DNA of 64,000 bases from Collinsella aerofaciens (GTDB lineage Bacteria; Actinomycetota; Coriobacteriia; Coriobacteriales; Coriobacteriaceae): the NCBI RefSeq assembly GCF_015558785.1, contig NZ_JADMOP010000009.1, forward strand, positions 27,018 to 91,017. The letters run 5' to 3'. Position 1 is the first letter of the stretch. Every line of letters begins with the position of its first letter. Below, in pieces: positions 43,496 to 52,058 of the stretch. Position numbers and translations under genes: made by a program. Under the pieces are notes generated by a model. It made no database searches and was not told where the DNA came from. It saw only the letters and a program-made list of their open reading frames with translations.

Positions 43496-43536
43496 TAAAA
43501 GAAACGGGCCCTGTCCCACAAGGGAACAGAACCCGA
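43496..43536 (-). terminator. tRNA-Thr(TGT) terminator
   Basis: On the minus strand CGGGTTCTGTTCCC pairs with GGGACAGGGCCCG and is followed by TTTCTTTT. The 3' arm contains the GGGACAGG motif seen in the 3'-end hairpin family. Confidence 0.85.
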
Positions 43537-43544
43537 AACTCTCA

Positions 43545-43619
43545 TGGAGCCAGTGACAGGAATCGAACCTGCAACCCACTGATTACAAATCAGTTGCGCT
43601 ACCGTTGCGCCACACTGGC
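43545..43619 (-). tRNA. tRNA-Thr (TGT)
   Basis: Acceptor GCCAGTG/CACTGGC, anticodon arm CTGATTTGTAATCAG (TGT), T-loop GGTTCGATTCC, encoded CCA. Confidence 0.95.
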
Positions 43620-43649
43620 ACACTTGGCGCTTTCGCGCGAAGCCAGTTA

Positions 43650-43678
43650 AGAATAAAGGAATTGCGGACGGGGTGCAA
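43650..43678 (-). promoter_or_regulatory. tRNA-Thr(TGT) promoter
   Basis: On the minus strand TTGCAC (43673-43678), 17 bases, TATTCT (43650-43655), 30 bases upstream of the tRNA. Confidence 0.6.
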
Positions 43679-43843
43679 CAGACCCTTTGACCGACCACAT
43701 CTCAAAACCCTTCGTCAGAACGAATAGTTTTATCCGTTCGCCAAAACCAAAAACTATTCGTTTTGACGATGCCAAGCCGCAACCCATTGATTATAAACTA
43801 GTTGGTTGGTCAATCGAGAAAGCAGCTCCCCATAGAAGGTTTC

Positions 43844-44521
43844 CTACCTCCCGCGCAGGGCCTTGAGCTTGGCCAAGGCCTCGGGGCTCAAGCGGCTGCC
43901 CAGGGTCATCTTGATCTGCGGGGCCTCCTCGGCCTCGTGAACGTCGTTGTCAATCTGCTTGATCTCGTCCACCAGCATGCGGCTCGAGATACGCGTGACA
44001 CCCTTGCCCATGACGACGGCTTGAATTGTGCCGTCACTCGACACCACGGAGCACGCGCGGCCCTCCTCACGTGCCTCGATGCAGAGCTTCTGCACCACGG
44101 TATCGGCAGAGACGCCCGTCGGCGAAAACTCGATGCGCACGCCGCGAGCCGGCAGGTTGGGGCGCTCGCTGGAGATATTGCCCGCGCCGTCGAACACGAT
44201 CACGGCCTCGTAGCGGCCCTGGGCAAAGGCGGCGACGTCGTTGATGAGGGCGGTGCGCGCCATATCGTGAACGTCGCTGGAATACGGATCGTCGGAATGG
44301 TCGTATACGAGCTTTTCGTAGCGCGGCGTGCAGTGGATCACGTTGTAACCGTCGACCACCAGCAGCTCGGGCTTATTGGAAAGCACCGTCGAGACCGGAT
44401 CGGCGATGGCCTGCGCAAACGCATTGCCGCCCACACCATAGGTCGCGGCCGAAACAATCGGCTTGGCCGAGCCTTCGCCAAAACGCTTGGCCTTGGACTT
44501 GGCGCGGTTCTTCTTGGACAT
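43844..44521 (-). CDS. NYN-domain ribonuclease, YacP/Rae1-like
   Basis: 225 residues. A basic N-terminal tail, then the PIN-like NYN fold: ELLVVDGYNVIHCTP near residue 55, ARTALINDVAAFAQG, EAVIVFDGAG and ACSVVSSDGTIQ, which supply the acidic metal site. In Bacillus the homologue Rae1 cuts mRNA in the ribosomal A site and is encoded beside the RlmB-type gene, the same order as here. GGAGG lies within the rlmB end, so the two are coupled. Function is by family and context. Confidence 0.85.
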   Translation of the reverse strand: MSKKNRAKSKAKRFGEGSAKPIVSAATYGVGGNAFAQAIADPVSTVLSNKPELLVVDGYNVIHCTPRYEKLVYDHSDDPYSSDVHDMARTALINDVAAFAQGRYEAVIVFDGAGNISSERPNLPARGVRIEFSPTGVSADTVVQKLCIEAREEGRACSVVSSDGTIQAVVMGKGVTRISSRMLVDEIKQIDNDVHEAEEAPQIKMTLGSRLSPEALAKLKALRGR

Positions 44522-44524
44522 GCG

Positions 44525-45445
44525 CTACTCCTCCCCCATGAGCTCGCCGGCGTTGCGACGTAACCACTCAAAGCATAGCGCCGTCGTTGCCTGGGCAACG
44601 TTGAGGCTCTCGGTCATGCCGCGCTGGGGAAGCTTGGTCAAAAAGTCGCATTTCTCGAGCACCAGGCGCGAGATGCCGTCGCCCTCGGAGCCCATGACGA
44701 GAGCCACACGGCCCTCGAAGGGAGCATCCCAGCAACTGCCTTCGGCGTGCTCGGAGGCACCGCCCACCCAAAAGCCAGCGGCCTTGAGGTCGTCGAGTGC
44801 ACGGGCGATATTTGGAACCTGCGCGATAGGCAGATGCATGACGGCGCCGGCTGAGGTCTTGTAGCTGCCCACGGTCACGCCGGCGGCACGCTTGTTGGCG
44901 ATGACGACGCCGGCCGCGCCCACAACCTCGGCGGAGCGCACGATGGCGCCAAAGTTGCCGTCGTCGGTCACATGGTCGAGCACGATGACGAGCGCCGGAC
45001 CGTCGCCCGCGCGGTCGAGGATATCGGCGACATCGGCATAGGGGAAGTTGCCCACCTCGAGCGCAATGCCCTGGTGAGCGCCATGGCTCGACAGCGCATC
45101 GAGCTGCGCGCGCGGCACATACTTAATGCGGACGCCCGCGGCGTTGAGGTCATCGACCAGACGAGACAGGGCGGCATCGCGCTCGCCGCCCTCGGCGATG
45201 AGCGCGCACTTGACGGGAAAGCCGGTACGCAGCGCCTCGGCGGCAGCACGGCGGCCTTCGATAAACTCGCCCTTGGAGACCTGAACGTTGTCACGGTTGC
45301 GATCTCGCTGCGGACGCGCAGCCTGGGCTTGGGAGCGCTCGCGCTGGCCCTTGGGAGCGGCAGCGCGGTCGTTGCGGCGAATCGGACGCGAGCCAGAAGC
45401 GGCCTGCTTGCCGCCACGAGGTGCACGCTTGCGATTGTCGGCCAT
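44525..45445 (-). CDS. rlmB: 23S rRNA (guanosine-2'-O-)-methyltransferase RlmB
   Basis: 306 residues. A disordered basic tail (1-55) precedes a substrate-binding domain (about 58-135) and the SpoU knot domain (VLDHVTDDGNFGAIVRSAEV, LVMGSEGDGISRLVLEKCD, LPQRGMTESLNVAQATT). It methylates the G2251 ribose in the P loop. AAAGGAGG precedes the ATG. Confidence 0.93.
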   Translation of the reverse strand: MADNRKRAPRGGKQAASGSRPIRRNDRAAAPKGQRERSQAQAARPQRDRNRDNVQVSKGEFIEGRRAAAEALRTGFPVKCALIAEGGERDAALSRLVDDLNAAGVRIKYVPRAQLDALSSHGAHQGIALEVGNFPYADVADILDRAGDGPALVIVLDHVTDDGNFGAIVRSAEVVGAAGVVIANKRAAGVTVGSYKTSAGAVMHLPIAQVPNIARALDDLKAAGFWVGGASEHAEGSCWDAPFEGRVALVMGSEGDGISRLVLEKCDFLTKLPQRGMTESLNVAQATTALCFEWLRRNAGELMGEE

Positions 45446-45480
45446 AAAGCGGCCTCCTTTAAATACTTTTCAAACAGGAC

Positions 45481-45520
45481 AAAAGAAGCGACCGCTTAAG
45501 ACGAATAGCTCAAGCGGTCG
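45481..45520 (-). terminator. Terminator between cysS and rlmB
   Basis: Stem CGACCGCTT/AAGCGGTCG followed on the minus strand by CTTCTTTT. rlmB starts only 36 bases later with no obvious promoter, so read-through is expected. Confidence 0.75.
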
Positions 45521-45523
45521 GTA

Positions 45524-45625
45524 CGGGTTTTCCAAGTGCCCGAGATTGCCGTGAAAGAGGAGCGACGCGTACTTGAGTACGCGAGCGACGGTTTGAACGG
45601 CAAGGTCGGGTGCTTGGGAAACCCG
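45524..45625. repeat. 102-base nested palindrome after cysS
   Basis: Outer arms of 29 bases (45524-45552 and 45597-45625) pair with about three mismatches. Inside is a second hairpin around CGCGTAC-TTGA-GTACGCG. It begins 6 bases after the cysS stop, ahead of the terminator. Confidence 0.85.
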
Positions 45626-45631
45626 CGGGGA

Positions 45632-47098
45632 TTAGAGAGATTTGATACGGGTGCCGGCGGCGGTATCCTCAATGGTGAGGCCCAGGTCCTTGAGCTGGTC
45701 GCGGATGGCGTCAGCCAGATCCCAGTTCTTGGCGGCACGGGCCTCGGCGCGGGCCTCGAGAATCTTGGCAGCGGCCTCGTCCACGTCGTCGCCCGTGTAG
45801 GCGACCAGACCGGCGGCAACGCCCAGCAGACCCAGCGGCAGCTCGACCTTGGGCTCGGGAAGCTCGACGCCAAACGTATCGAGCAGCTCGGCCAGCGTGT
45901 CGGCGGCGGCAAGCGCGGCGGTCTTGCCGGCAGCGTCGCCCGCCTGCTCCAGGTACTGGTTGCACTCGGTGACAAAGCCAAAGACGGCACCCATGGCACC
46001 AGCGGTGTTAAAGTCGTCGTCCATGCACTCCTTAAAGGTGGCGCGGGTCTCGGCGGCCTTGGCGGCAAACGCCTCGGCGGCAGCCGCATCGGCATCGGCC
46101 GTCGCGTGGTTCGCAGCCCAGCGCAGGTTCTCGACCGTACCGGCGATACGCGTGAGCGAGTTCTCGGCACCCTCCAGGCGCTCCCAAGAAAAGTCGAGCG
46201 GTGAGCGATAGCTCGTCTGCAGCATCAGCAAACGCAGGGCGGCAGCGGAGTGCTGCTCGAGGACCTCGGCCAGCGTAAAGAAGTTACCAAGCGACTTGGA
46301 CATCTTCTCGCCGTCGACCAGCAGCATGCCCGTGTGCATCCAGGTGTTGGAGAAGCCCTGGTGCCAGGCGCAGGTGGCCTGAGCGCACTCGTTCTCGTGA
46401 TGCGGGAAGGCAAGATCGGAGCCGCCGCCGTGGATGTCGATCGGAGTACCCAGGTAGCGATGCACCATGGCGGCGCACTCGGTGTGCCAACCGGGACGGC
46501 CCTCGCCCCAGGGGCTCGGCCAGCTGGGCTCGCCGGGCTTGGCGGCCTTCCACAGGGCAAAGTCGAGCGGGTCGTTCTTGTCCTCGTTCTCCTCGATGCG
46601 CGCGCCAACCATAAGGTCGTCGATGTTGCGGCCCGAGACCTGACCATAGTTGGGATCGCTGCGCACGGCAAAGTACACATCGCCGTTATCGGCTGCGTAA
46701 GCGTGGCCCTGCTCGATAAGCGTCTTGATCATGGCGATCATGGGGCCGATCTCCTTGGTGGCGCGGGGGCGCACATCGGGATCGAGCACGTTGGCGGCGC
46801 GCATGACGCCGATGAACTTGTCCGAGAACTCCGTCGCGACCTCGGCGGCAGTGCGGCCCTGCTCGTTGGCGCGCTTGATGATCTTGTCATCGACATCGGT
46901 GAGGTTCTGGGCGAACGTGACCTCGTAGCCGCTCGCGATGAGCCAGCGACGAATCACGTCAAAGCTGATGAACGTGCGGGCATTGCCGATGTGGATGTTG
47001 TCGTAGACCGTGGGGCCGCACACGTACATGCGGACCTTGCCGGACTCGATGGGCTGGAACTCTTCCTTTTTATGGGTAGCGCTGTTGTAGATACGCAT
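45632..47098 (-). CDS. cysS: Cysteinyl-tRNA synthetase
   Basis: 488 residues. Class I core with the first zinc Cys in MYVCGPTVYDNIHIGNARTF-type sequence (YVCGPTVYDNIHIGNART, the HIGH motif), GWHTECAAM, HHENECAQ and the KMSKS loop GEKMSKSLGN near residue 265. AAGGAG inside the ispF end precedes the ATG, so it is coupled to ispF. Confidence 0.97.
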   Translation of the reverse strand: MRIYNSATHKKEEFQPIESGKVRMYVCGPTVYDNIHIGNARTFISFDVIRRWLIASGYEVTFAQNLTDVDDKIIKRANEQGRTAAEVATEFSDKFIGVMRAANVLDPDVRPRATKEIGPMIAMIKTLIEQGHAYAADNGDVYFAVRSDPNYGQVSGRNIDDLMVGARIEENEDKNDPLDFALWKAAKPGEPSWPSPWGEGRPGWHTECAAMVHRYLGTPIDIHGGGSDLAFPHHENECAQATCAWHQGFSNTWMHTGMLLVDGEKMSKSLGNFFTLAEVLEQHSAAALRLLMLQTSYRSPLDFSWERLEGAENSLTRIAGTVENLRWAANHATADADAAAAEAFAAKAAETRATFKECMDDDFNTAGAMGAVFGFVTECNQYLEQAGDAAGKTAALAAADTLAELLDTFGVELPEPKVELPLGLLGVAAGLVAYTGDDVDEAAAKILEARAEARAAKNWDLADAIRDQLKDLGLTIEDTAAGTRIKSL

Positions 47099-47101
47099 TC
47101 G

Positions 47102-47596
47102 TTACTCCTTAACGGTTTTCTGTAGCAGGCAGACGGCCCAGGCGCCGATTCCCTCGCCCTGGCCTTCCCAACCGAGCTTTTCGGTCGTAGTGGCGGCGAC
47201 GCCCACGTTTTCGACGTCAACGCCCAGGGCATGGGCAAGGTTGGCACGCATGGCATCGCGGTGCGGGGTGATCTTAGGCTGCTGGCAGGCAATGGTGCAA
47301 TCGGCATCGACAAACTCGAAGCCCAGCTCGCGCGCGTAGTCCATCACGCGAGCGAGCAGCACCATCGAATCGGCACCCTCATAGGCGGGGTCGGTATCGG
47401 GGAATAGCTTGCCAATGTCTCCCCCACGGCAGGCGCCCAGAATGGCGTCGGCCAAGGCGTGCGCGAGCACATCGGCATCCGAGTGGCCCAGCAGGCCGCG
47501 CTCGTAGGGAATGTCGACACCGCCGATGATACATCGACGCCCCTCCACCAGACGGTGAACGTCGTAGCCATGGCCAATGCGCAGGTTACTGAACAT
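47102..47596 (-). CDS. ispF: 2-C-methyl-D-erythritol 2,4-cyclodiphosphate synthase
   Basis: 164 codons including the stop (about 164 residues). The fifth step of the MEP isoprenoid pathway. Seen: RIGHGYDVHRL with metal Asp/His, GLLGHSDADVLAHALADAILG and the C-terminal TTTEKLGWEGQGEGI. ATG 47596 is chosen because the family begins there and AGAGGA precedes it; it overlaps the ispD end by 11 bases. Confidence 0.95.
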   Translation of the reverse strand: MFSNLRIGHGYDVHRLVEGRRCIIGGVDIPYERGLLGHSDADVLAHALADAILGACRGGDIGKLFPDTDPAYEGADSMVLLARVMDYARELGFEFVDADCTIACQQPKITPHRDAMRANLAHALGVDVENVGVAATTTEKLGWEGQGEGIGAWAVCLLQKTVKE

Positions 47597-48314
47597 GGGG
47601 AAGGTCCTCTCCCTCGGCCATACGGCCAAGCAGAATCGCGGTTACGGGACGCAAGTCCTCGGGCACCGTCACCTTAAGGTTATCGCGCGGGCTCTGGACG
47701 CAGCGGACGCGCCCACCCATGCGCTCGACCAGCGACGAATCATCGGTGCCGATAAAGCCCTCGGCAATGGCTGCAGCGTGGGCGCGCTTCATAGCATCGA
47801 CGCTAAAGATCTGCGGCGTCTGCGCAGCCCAATAAAGCTCACGCGGCGGCGTCTCGACGATGTTATCGCCGTCGACGATCTTGAGTGTGTCGATCGCGGG
47901 TTGACCGCACACGACACCGTCGAGCGAGCGGTCGCCCACAAGCACGTCGATCGCATGATCGATGGCCTCGGTCGTGATGAGCGGACGAGCGCCATCGTGA
48001 ATGGCGACGTATTCAAAGCCCGCCGGCACCGCGTGCACGCCGGCACGGGTGGAGTCCTGGCGGGTATCGCCGGCATCGGCAAAACTGATGGGCGTGTCAT
48101 AGTCAAACGGGTCGATGGCCAGGCGGCGCATCTCGGCACGGCGCTCGGCAGGGCAAACCACGACGATGTGGCCGACCTTATCGCTACGGTCAAACGCGCG
48201 GATGGACCAGCTCATAAGCGGACGGCCCGCTACATTGACGAGCTGCTTGCCGCCGGGGTTACCAAAGCGCTGGCCGCTGCCACCGGCAACGACCACGGCG
48301 CATACGGGCGCCAT
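47586..48314 (-). CDS. ispD: 2-C-methyl-D-erythritol 4-phosphate cytidylyltransferase
   Basis: 242 residues. The third MEP pathway step. Seen: VVAGGSGQRFGNPGGKQ, AIHDGARPL, ELYWAAQTPQIF and TDDSSLVERMG. The ATG overlaps the disA stop by one base (ATAATG on the sense strand), so translation is coupled. Confidence 0.95.
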   Translation of the reverse strand: MAPVCAVVVAGGSGQRFGNPGGKQLVNVAGRPLMSWSIRAFDRSDKVGHIVVVCPAERRAEMRRLAIDPFDYDTPISFADAGDTRQDSTRAGVHAVPAGFEYVAIHDGARPLITTEAIDHAIDVLVGDRSLDGVVCGQPAIDTLKIVDGDNIVETPPRELYWAAQTPQIFSVDAMKRAHAAAIAEGFIGTDDSSLVERMGGRVRCVQSPRDNLKVTVPEDLRPVTAILLGRMAEGEDLPHVQ

Positions 48315-49381
48315 TATGCGTTCCCCTGTTTGGTGCCCTTCATGCGGTACAGGGAGTCCGCAAGAATGGCAGGGTTGTTAACGCCAAAGTCGCCCAGGCG
48401 CTCCGGATCCTCGCTGATGTCATCCATGAGCTCCTGCAGCGAGCCGTACTCGTCGACAATCTTCTCGGCCACGCCGTCGCGCACGACGGACACGCGCGAA
48501 AGCGTGCGCAGGCCCAGCGGCGTCATGACGGAGTCCTCGTCCAGGTCGTCATAGCCCAGAACCGCCGCCACATGCTGCGGGTCGGACAGGTCCTTAGGCG
48601 TCATGCGGCTCAGCTCGGCGCGAATCTTCTCGGCGTTTGCCTCGGAGGAATCGCTTGCGTAGTCGCGGATCATCAAGTCGTATTCGGTATCCATGCTGGA
48701 GCCCGCGAGCTGCTCGAGCTGCATCTGCACGAGCTTGCCCTGGTTACCCAGCTTGACGATGCAATCCTTAAGCTCGGTCTTTGCCTGTTGCATGATCTCG
48801 AAACTCGAGAAGATGCCGGTGATGTCGGCGAGCGTGACGTAGTCGTCGAGCTCAAGGGCCGTCAGGCGCAGCAGGGAGCGATCGAGCGACTGACGGGTAG
48901 TCTGGAGCGTGGCGACGAGCTGGTTGACCGAGCTCATGATGGTGGTGACGGGCTGGATCTCGTAGCTCTTGCCGTGAACGTACACGTTAACGACGGCGCG
49001 ACGGGCCGAGACCGAGATCACGATGGCATCGGTGAGCACCGACATGCGAGCGGCAGTACGGTGACGCATGCCCGTCTCACTCGTGGCGAGCGAGGGATCG
49101 GGATTGAGGTGGAAGTTGGCGCGCAGGATCTGGGTGAGGTCGCCATCGATAACGATGGCGCCGTCCATCTTGGAAAGCTCGAACAGGCGGTTCGAGGTAA
49201 ACGAAATGTTGAGCGGGAAGCCGTCGTTACCGGCAGCGAGCACGTTTTCGGTGTCGCCGACGCAGATAAGGGCGCCCAGGTGACCGGCGATGATCATGTC
49301 GAGGGCGGTGCGGATCGGCTGACCAGGTGCCGTCAGGCGGATGGCCTGTTCCATACGCTTTTGCAGCTCGTTCTTATCCAA
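48314..49381 (-). CDS. disA: DNA integrity scanning diadenylate cyclase DisA
   Basis: 355 residues. It makes c-di-AMP and scans DNA for branches. The DAC domain has KMDGAIVIDGD and GMRHRTAARMS; a helical linker and a C-terminal HhH domain follow (LRTLSRVSVVRDGVAEKIVD). The start is TTG at 49381 with GGGAG 7 bases upstream. It heads the disA-ispD-ispF-cysS unit; radA is not adjacent in this window. Confidence 0.95.
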   Translation of the reverse strand: MDKNELQKRMEQAIRLTAPGQPIRTALDMIIAGHLGALICVGDTENVLAAGNDGFPLNISFTSNRLFELSKMDGAIVIDGDLTQILRANFHLNPDPSLATSETGMRHRTAARMSVLTDAIVISVSARRAVVNVYVHGKSYEIQPVTTIMSSVNQLVATLQTTRQSLDRSLLRLTALELDDYVTLADITGIFSSFEIMQQAKTELKDCIVKLGNQGKLVQMQLEQLAGSSMDTEYDLMIRDYASDSSEANAEKIRAELSRMTPKDLSDPQHVAAVLGYDDLDEDSVMTPLGLRTLSRVSVVRDGVAEKIVDEYGSLQELMDDISEDPERLGDFGVNNPAILADSLYRMKGTKQGNA

Positions 49382-49530
49382 GGCATCGCTCCCATCGTAT
49401 ACGCTCCATAAACGCTAAATAGTTTCTCACGGTTTGTCCCTGCGGCGCTTGCGAAATCCGATGCTTACAGAATGAGCGAACACAGCTGAGAGCCCAACCC
49501 AAATCAGCTGTTCATGTGGTAGCATCGGGA

Positions 49531-49676
49531 TTCGCATAAATGAGGGAGTAGTCGCGTGACCGGATTCGCCTCCGGTGGCGCGGTAAGTCAACACACTGGC
49601 CGATGCGGCCTGGCTTGCCTTAATGAACGAGACTCGTGGCTGTGCGCGCAACGCGTACGCCACGGGTCTTTTTTAT
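49531..49676 (+). ncRNA. yybP-ykoY manganese riboswitch with terminator
   Basis: The conserved elements are in order: GGGAGTAG (about 49544-49551), GTCAACACACTGG (near 49587) and AACGAGACTC (near 49626). The last overlaps the 5' arm of a terminator hairpin (GACTCGTGGC 49631-49640 with GCCACGGGTC 49659-49668, then TTTTTT). Manganese binding to the aptamer should prevent the terminator and turn on mntP. The motif match is from memory of the family. Confidence 0.85.
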
Positions 49677-49727
49677 TACTCCCTCAAGAGGTACACGCGG
49701 GCCCGCCCGCAGAGAGGGAGCCAGACT

Positions 49728-50306
49728 ATGGGACTCGCAGAGCTCGTGTTGCTCGCCGTTGGCCTTTCGATGGACGCCTTTGCCGTTTCCATCTGCAAAG
49801 GTCTCGGCATGAAAAAGATCAACCTTAAAGTCGCCGTGGCGCTCGGCCTGTTCTTTGGCGGCTTTCAGGCCGGCATGCCCGTAATCGGATGGGCGCTTGG
49901 CAGCCAGTTTATGGGCATCGTCGGCCCCATCGACCACTGGATCGCCTTTATCCTGCTCGCCTTCATCGGCGGCAAAATGCTGTGGGAAGCCTTTACCGAA
50001 GACGAGGATGAAGACGACGGCAAGGATGCCGAAAAGATTGACCTGGTCGAGTACCTGATCCTCGCTATCGCCACCTCAATCGACGCCCTAGCCGTGGGCA
50101 TCTCATTTGCCGCGCTCTCGGTCGACATCGTGCCCGCTGTATCGCTTATAGGCATCACAACGTTTATCTTCTCCGTCGCCGGCGTGGCGATTGGCCACAC
50201 CTTTGGCGCGCGCTACGAAAAACCCGCCACCATCGTGGGCGGCGTCGTGCTCGTCCTCATCGGGCTTAAGATCTTGCTTGAGCATCTGGGGATCCTCGCA
50301 CTGTAA
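49728..50306 (+). CDS. mntP: Manganese efflux pump MntP
   Basis: 192 residues, six membrane helices in two repeats. Seen: LLAVGLSMDAFAVSICKGLG and the second repeat LAIATSIDALAVGISFAAL, each with the conserved Asp. An acidic loop (EDEDEDDGKDAE) sits between. It exports excess Mn(II). GAGAGGGAG precedes the ATG. The riboswitch upstream fits this role. Confidence 0.95.
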   Translation: MGLAELVLLAVGLSMDAFAVSICKGLGMKKINLKVAVALGLFFGGFQAGMPVIGWALGSQFMGIVGPIDHWIAFILLAFIGGKMLWEAFTEDEDEDDGKDAEKIDLVEYLILAIATSIDALAVGISFAALSVDIVPAVSLIGITTFIFSVAGVAIGHTFGARYEKPATIVGGVVLVLIGLKILLEHLGILAL

Positions 50307-50311
50307 CGAAT

Positions 50312-50346
50312 AACGGCCGCCCGGCATTACGCCAGGCGGCCGTTTT
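50312..50346 (+). terminator. mntP terminator
   Basis: Stem ACGGCCGCC/GGCGGCCGT followed by TTT; it may also work weakly for pepD in the other direction. Confidence 0.8.
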
Positions 50347-50386
50347 CATAGCCAGCCGTAATAGAGCGGCTTAACCAAGGCGACCT

Positions 50387-51844
50387 TTACGCGGCAAGGC
50401 GCTTGAGGACGTCGATGAGCAGCTCGTAGAAGCGCTCGGCAGAAGCGAGCTCCATGCTCTCGTCCGGGGTATGGACATCGGAGAGCGTCGGGCCCACGGC
50501 GATGGCGTCCAGGCCGTGCAGAGCCTCGGCAAACAGGCCGCACTCAAGGCCGGCGTGAATGGACTCGATGCGCAGCTCGGAGCCAAAGAGCTCTCGATAG
50601 CTCTCGACAAAGACTTCGCGGACCGGCGAATGCTCGGCATAGCTCCAGCCGGGATACTCAAACTCAAACTTGGCGTCGAAGCCCAGGACATCGGCCAGCG
50701 TCTGCAGGCGGTCCTTGAACTCGTTCTGCAGCGAGGTGATCGAGGAGCGCGGGGACAGCATGATCTTGACCTCGTCGTCAGAAGTGGCAACCACACCGAT
50801 GTTGGAGGAAACCTCGACAGAACCGTCGGTGGCGACGTTGCGGCGAATCACGCCGTTAGGGGCAAGACGCAGGGCGCGGATGAGGGCAAGCGCGGACTTC
50901 TGGTCCATGGCCTCGACCTCGGCGTCATCGGCAATCTCGACGGTGCAAGTAAAGCCGGGGTCGAAGACCTCGAGCTCGGCAGTGACGTCGGAGATGATGC
51001 CACGGGCGATCTCGGCCGCGGCCTCGGCGGCAGCGTGATCGGCATAGACCAGAACGGCCTTGCACTCACGGTTGATGGCGTTGTCCTTGGTGCCGCCGTT
51101 GAAGCTGACGATGGCGGGCTCACCGGCAACCATCAGGCGGTCGATGATGCGGGCCATGATGAGGTTGCCGTTGCCGCGCTCCAGGTGGATATCGCTGCCG
51201 GAGTGACCGCCCAGCAGGCCGGAGATGTCGAGCGTGAGGGTGCTACCGGTCTTGTGCTCGCGCGCGATCGGGCAGGTGTAGGTAACGACGACGCCGCCGG
51301 CGCAGCTGACGGTGGCAACGCCCTCTTCCTCGGAGTCAAGGTTAATCATGGTGCGGGCGCTGATCTGGGACTTGTCGAGCGTCTCGGCGCCAACCAGGCC
51401 GGTCTCCTCGTCGGTGGTGAACACGCACTCGAGGGCCGGATGGGCAATCGAATCGTCGTTGAGCACAGTAAGCATAAGCGCGACGGCGATACCATTGTCG
51501 GCGCCCAGGGTGGTGCCGTTGGCGGTAAGGACGCCGTCCTTGACGACCAGGTCGATACCATCGGTCGTAAAGTCGTGCTCAACGGAGCCCAACTTGTCGC
51601 ACACCATATCGATGTGGCCCTGCAGCATCACGGTCGGGGCATTCTCGGCGCCGGCAGATGCGGGCTTGCGAATGATGACGTTGTAGACCTCGTCCTGATA
51701 CACATCGAGGCCGCGCTCCTTGGCAAACGCGACCAGGAAATCGCTGATGCCCTTCTCGTTGCCAGACCCACGGGGAATCGCGCTGACCTCCTCAAAGAAA
51801 TGGAACAGCTGGGCGGGCTCGTAGCCGGTAATCTTGTAGTCCAT
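50387..51844 (-). CDS. pepD: Aminoacyl-histidine dipeptidase PepD
   Basis: 485 residues, M20 family, di-zinc, cytoplasmic. It splits beta-alanyl-histidine and other Xaa-His dipeptides. Seen: MLQGHIDMVCDK, TTLGADNGIAVAL, TTDEETGLVGA, INLDSEEEG, and the last ligand region SIHAGLECGLF. ATG 51844 follows AAGGAGGC; a longer open frame to 51949 is unlikely to be translated. Confidence 0.94.
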   Translation of the reverse strand: MDYKITGYEPAQLFHFFEEVSAIPRGSGNEKGISDFLVAFAKERGLDVYQDEVYNVIIRKPASAGAENAPTVMLQGHIDMVCDKLGSVEHDFTTDGIDLVVKDGVLTANGTTLGADNGIAVALMLTVLNDDSIAHPALECVFTTDEETGLVGAETLDKSQISARTMINLDSEEEGVATVSCAGGVVVTYTCPIAREHKTGSTLTLDISGLLGGHSGSDIHLERGNGNLIMARIIDRLMVAGEPAIVSFNGGTKDNAINRECKAVLVYADHAAAEAAAEIARGIISDVTAELEVFDPGFTCTVEIADDAEVEAMDQKSALALIRALRLAPNGVIRRNVATDGSVEVSSNIGVVATSDDEVKIMLSPRSSITSLQNEFKDRLQTLADVLGFDAKFEFEYPGWSYAEHSPVREVFVESYRELFGSELRIESIHAGLECGLFAEALHGLDAIAVGPTLSDVHTPDESMELASAERFYELLIDVLKRLAA

Positions 51845-52000
51845 GGTGCCTCCTTGGCGCAACTGGTTAGACAGTAAGACATGCGCCTTGTATATTCCCA
51901 GACTTTGCGTGCATAAACCAGTCGAAAACGCCGAGCGCCCTCGCATCATCGGCTAACGGTGGACCGTATAGCGTAACGGTCACAGCTTCCGCAGCTCTAC

Positions 52001-52034
52001 AAATCGAGGCGCCCTTTCCGGAGCGCCTCGATTG
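52001..52034 (-). terminator. clpC terminator
   Basis: Stem AATCGAGGCGC/GCGCCTCGATT followed by TGTAG, a poor U tail, 25 bases after the clpC stop. The rest of 51845-52058 shows nothing else. Confidence 0.6.
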
Positions 52035-52058
52035 CGCGTATCAAATTGTCGCCACGCC

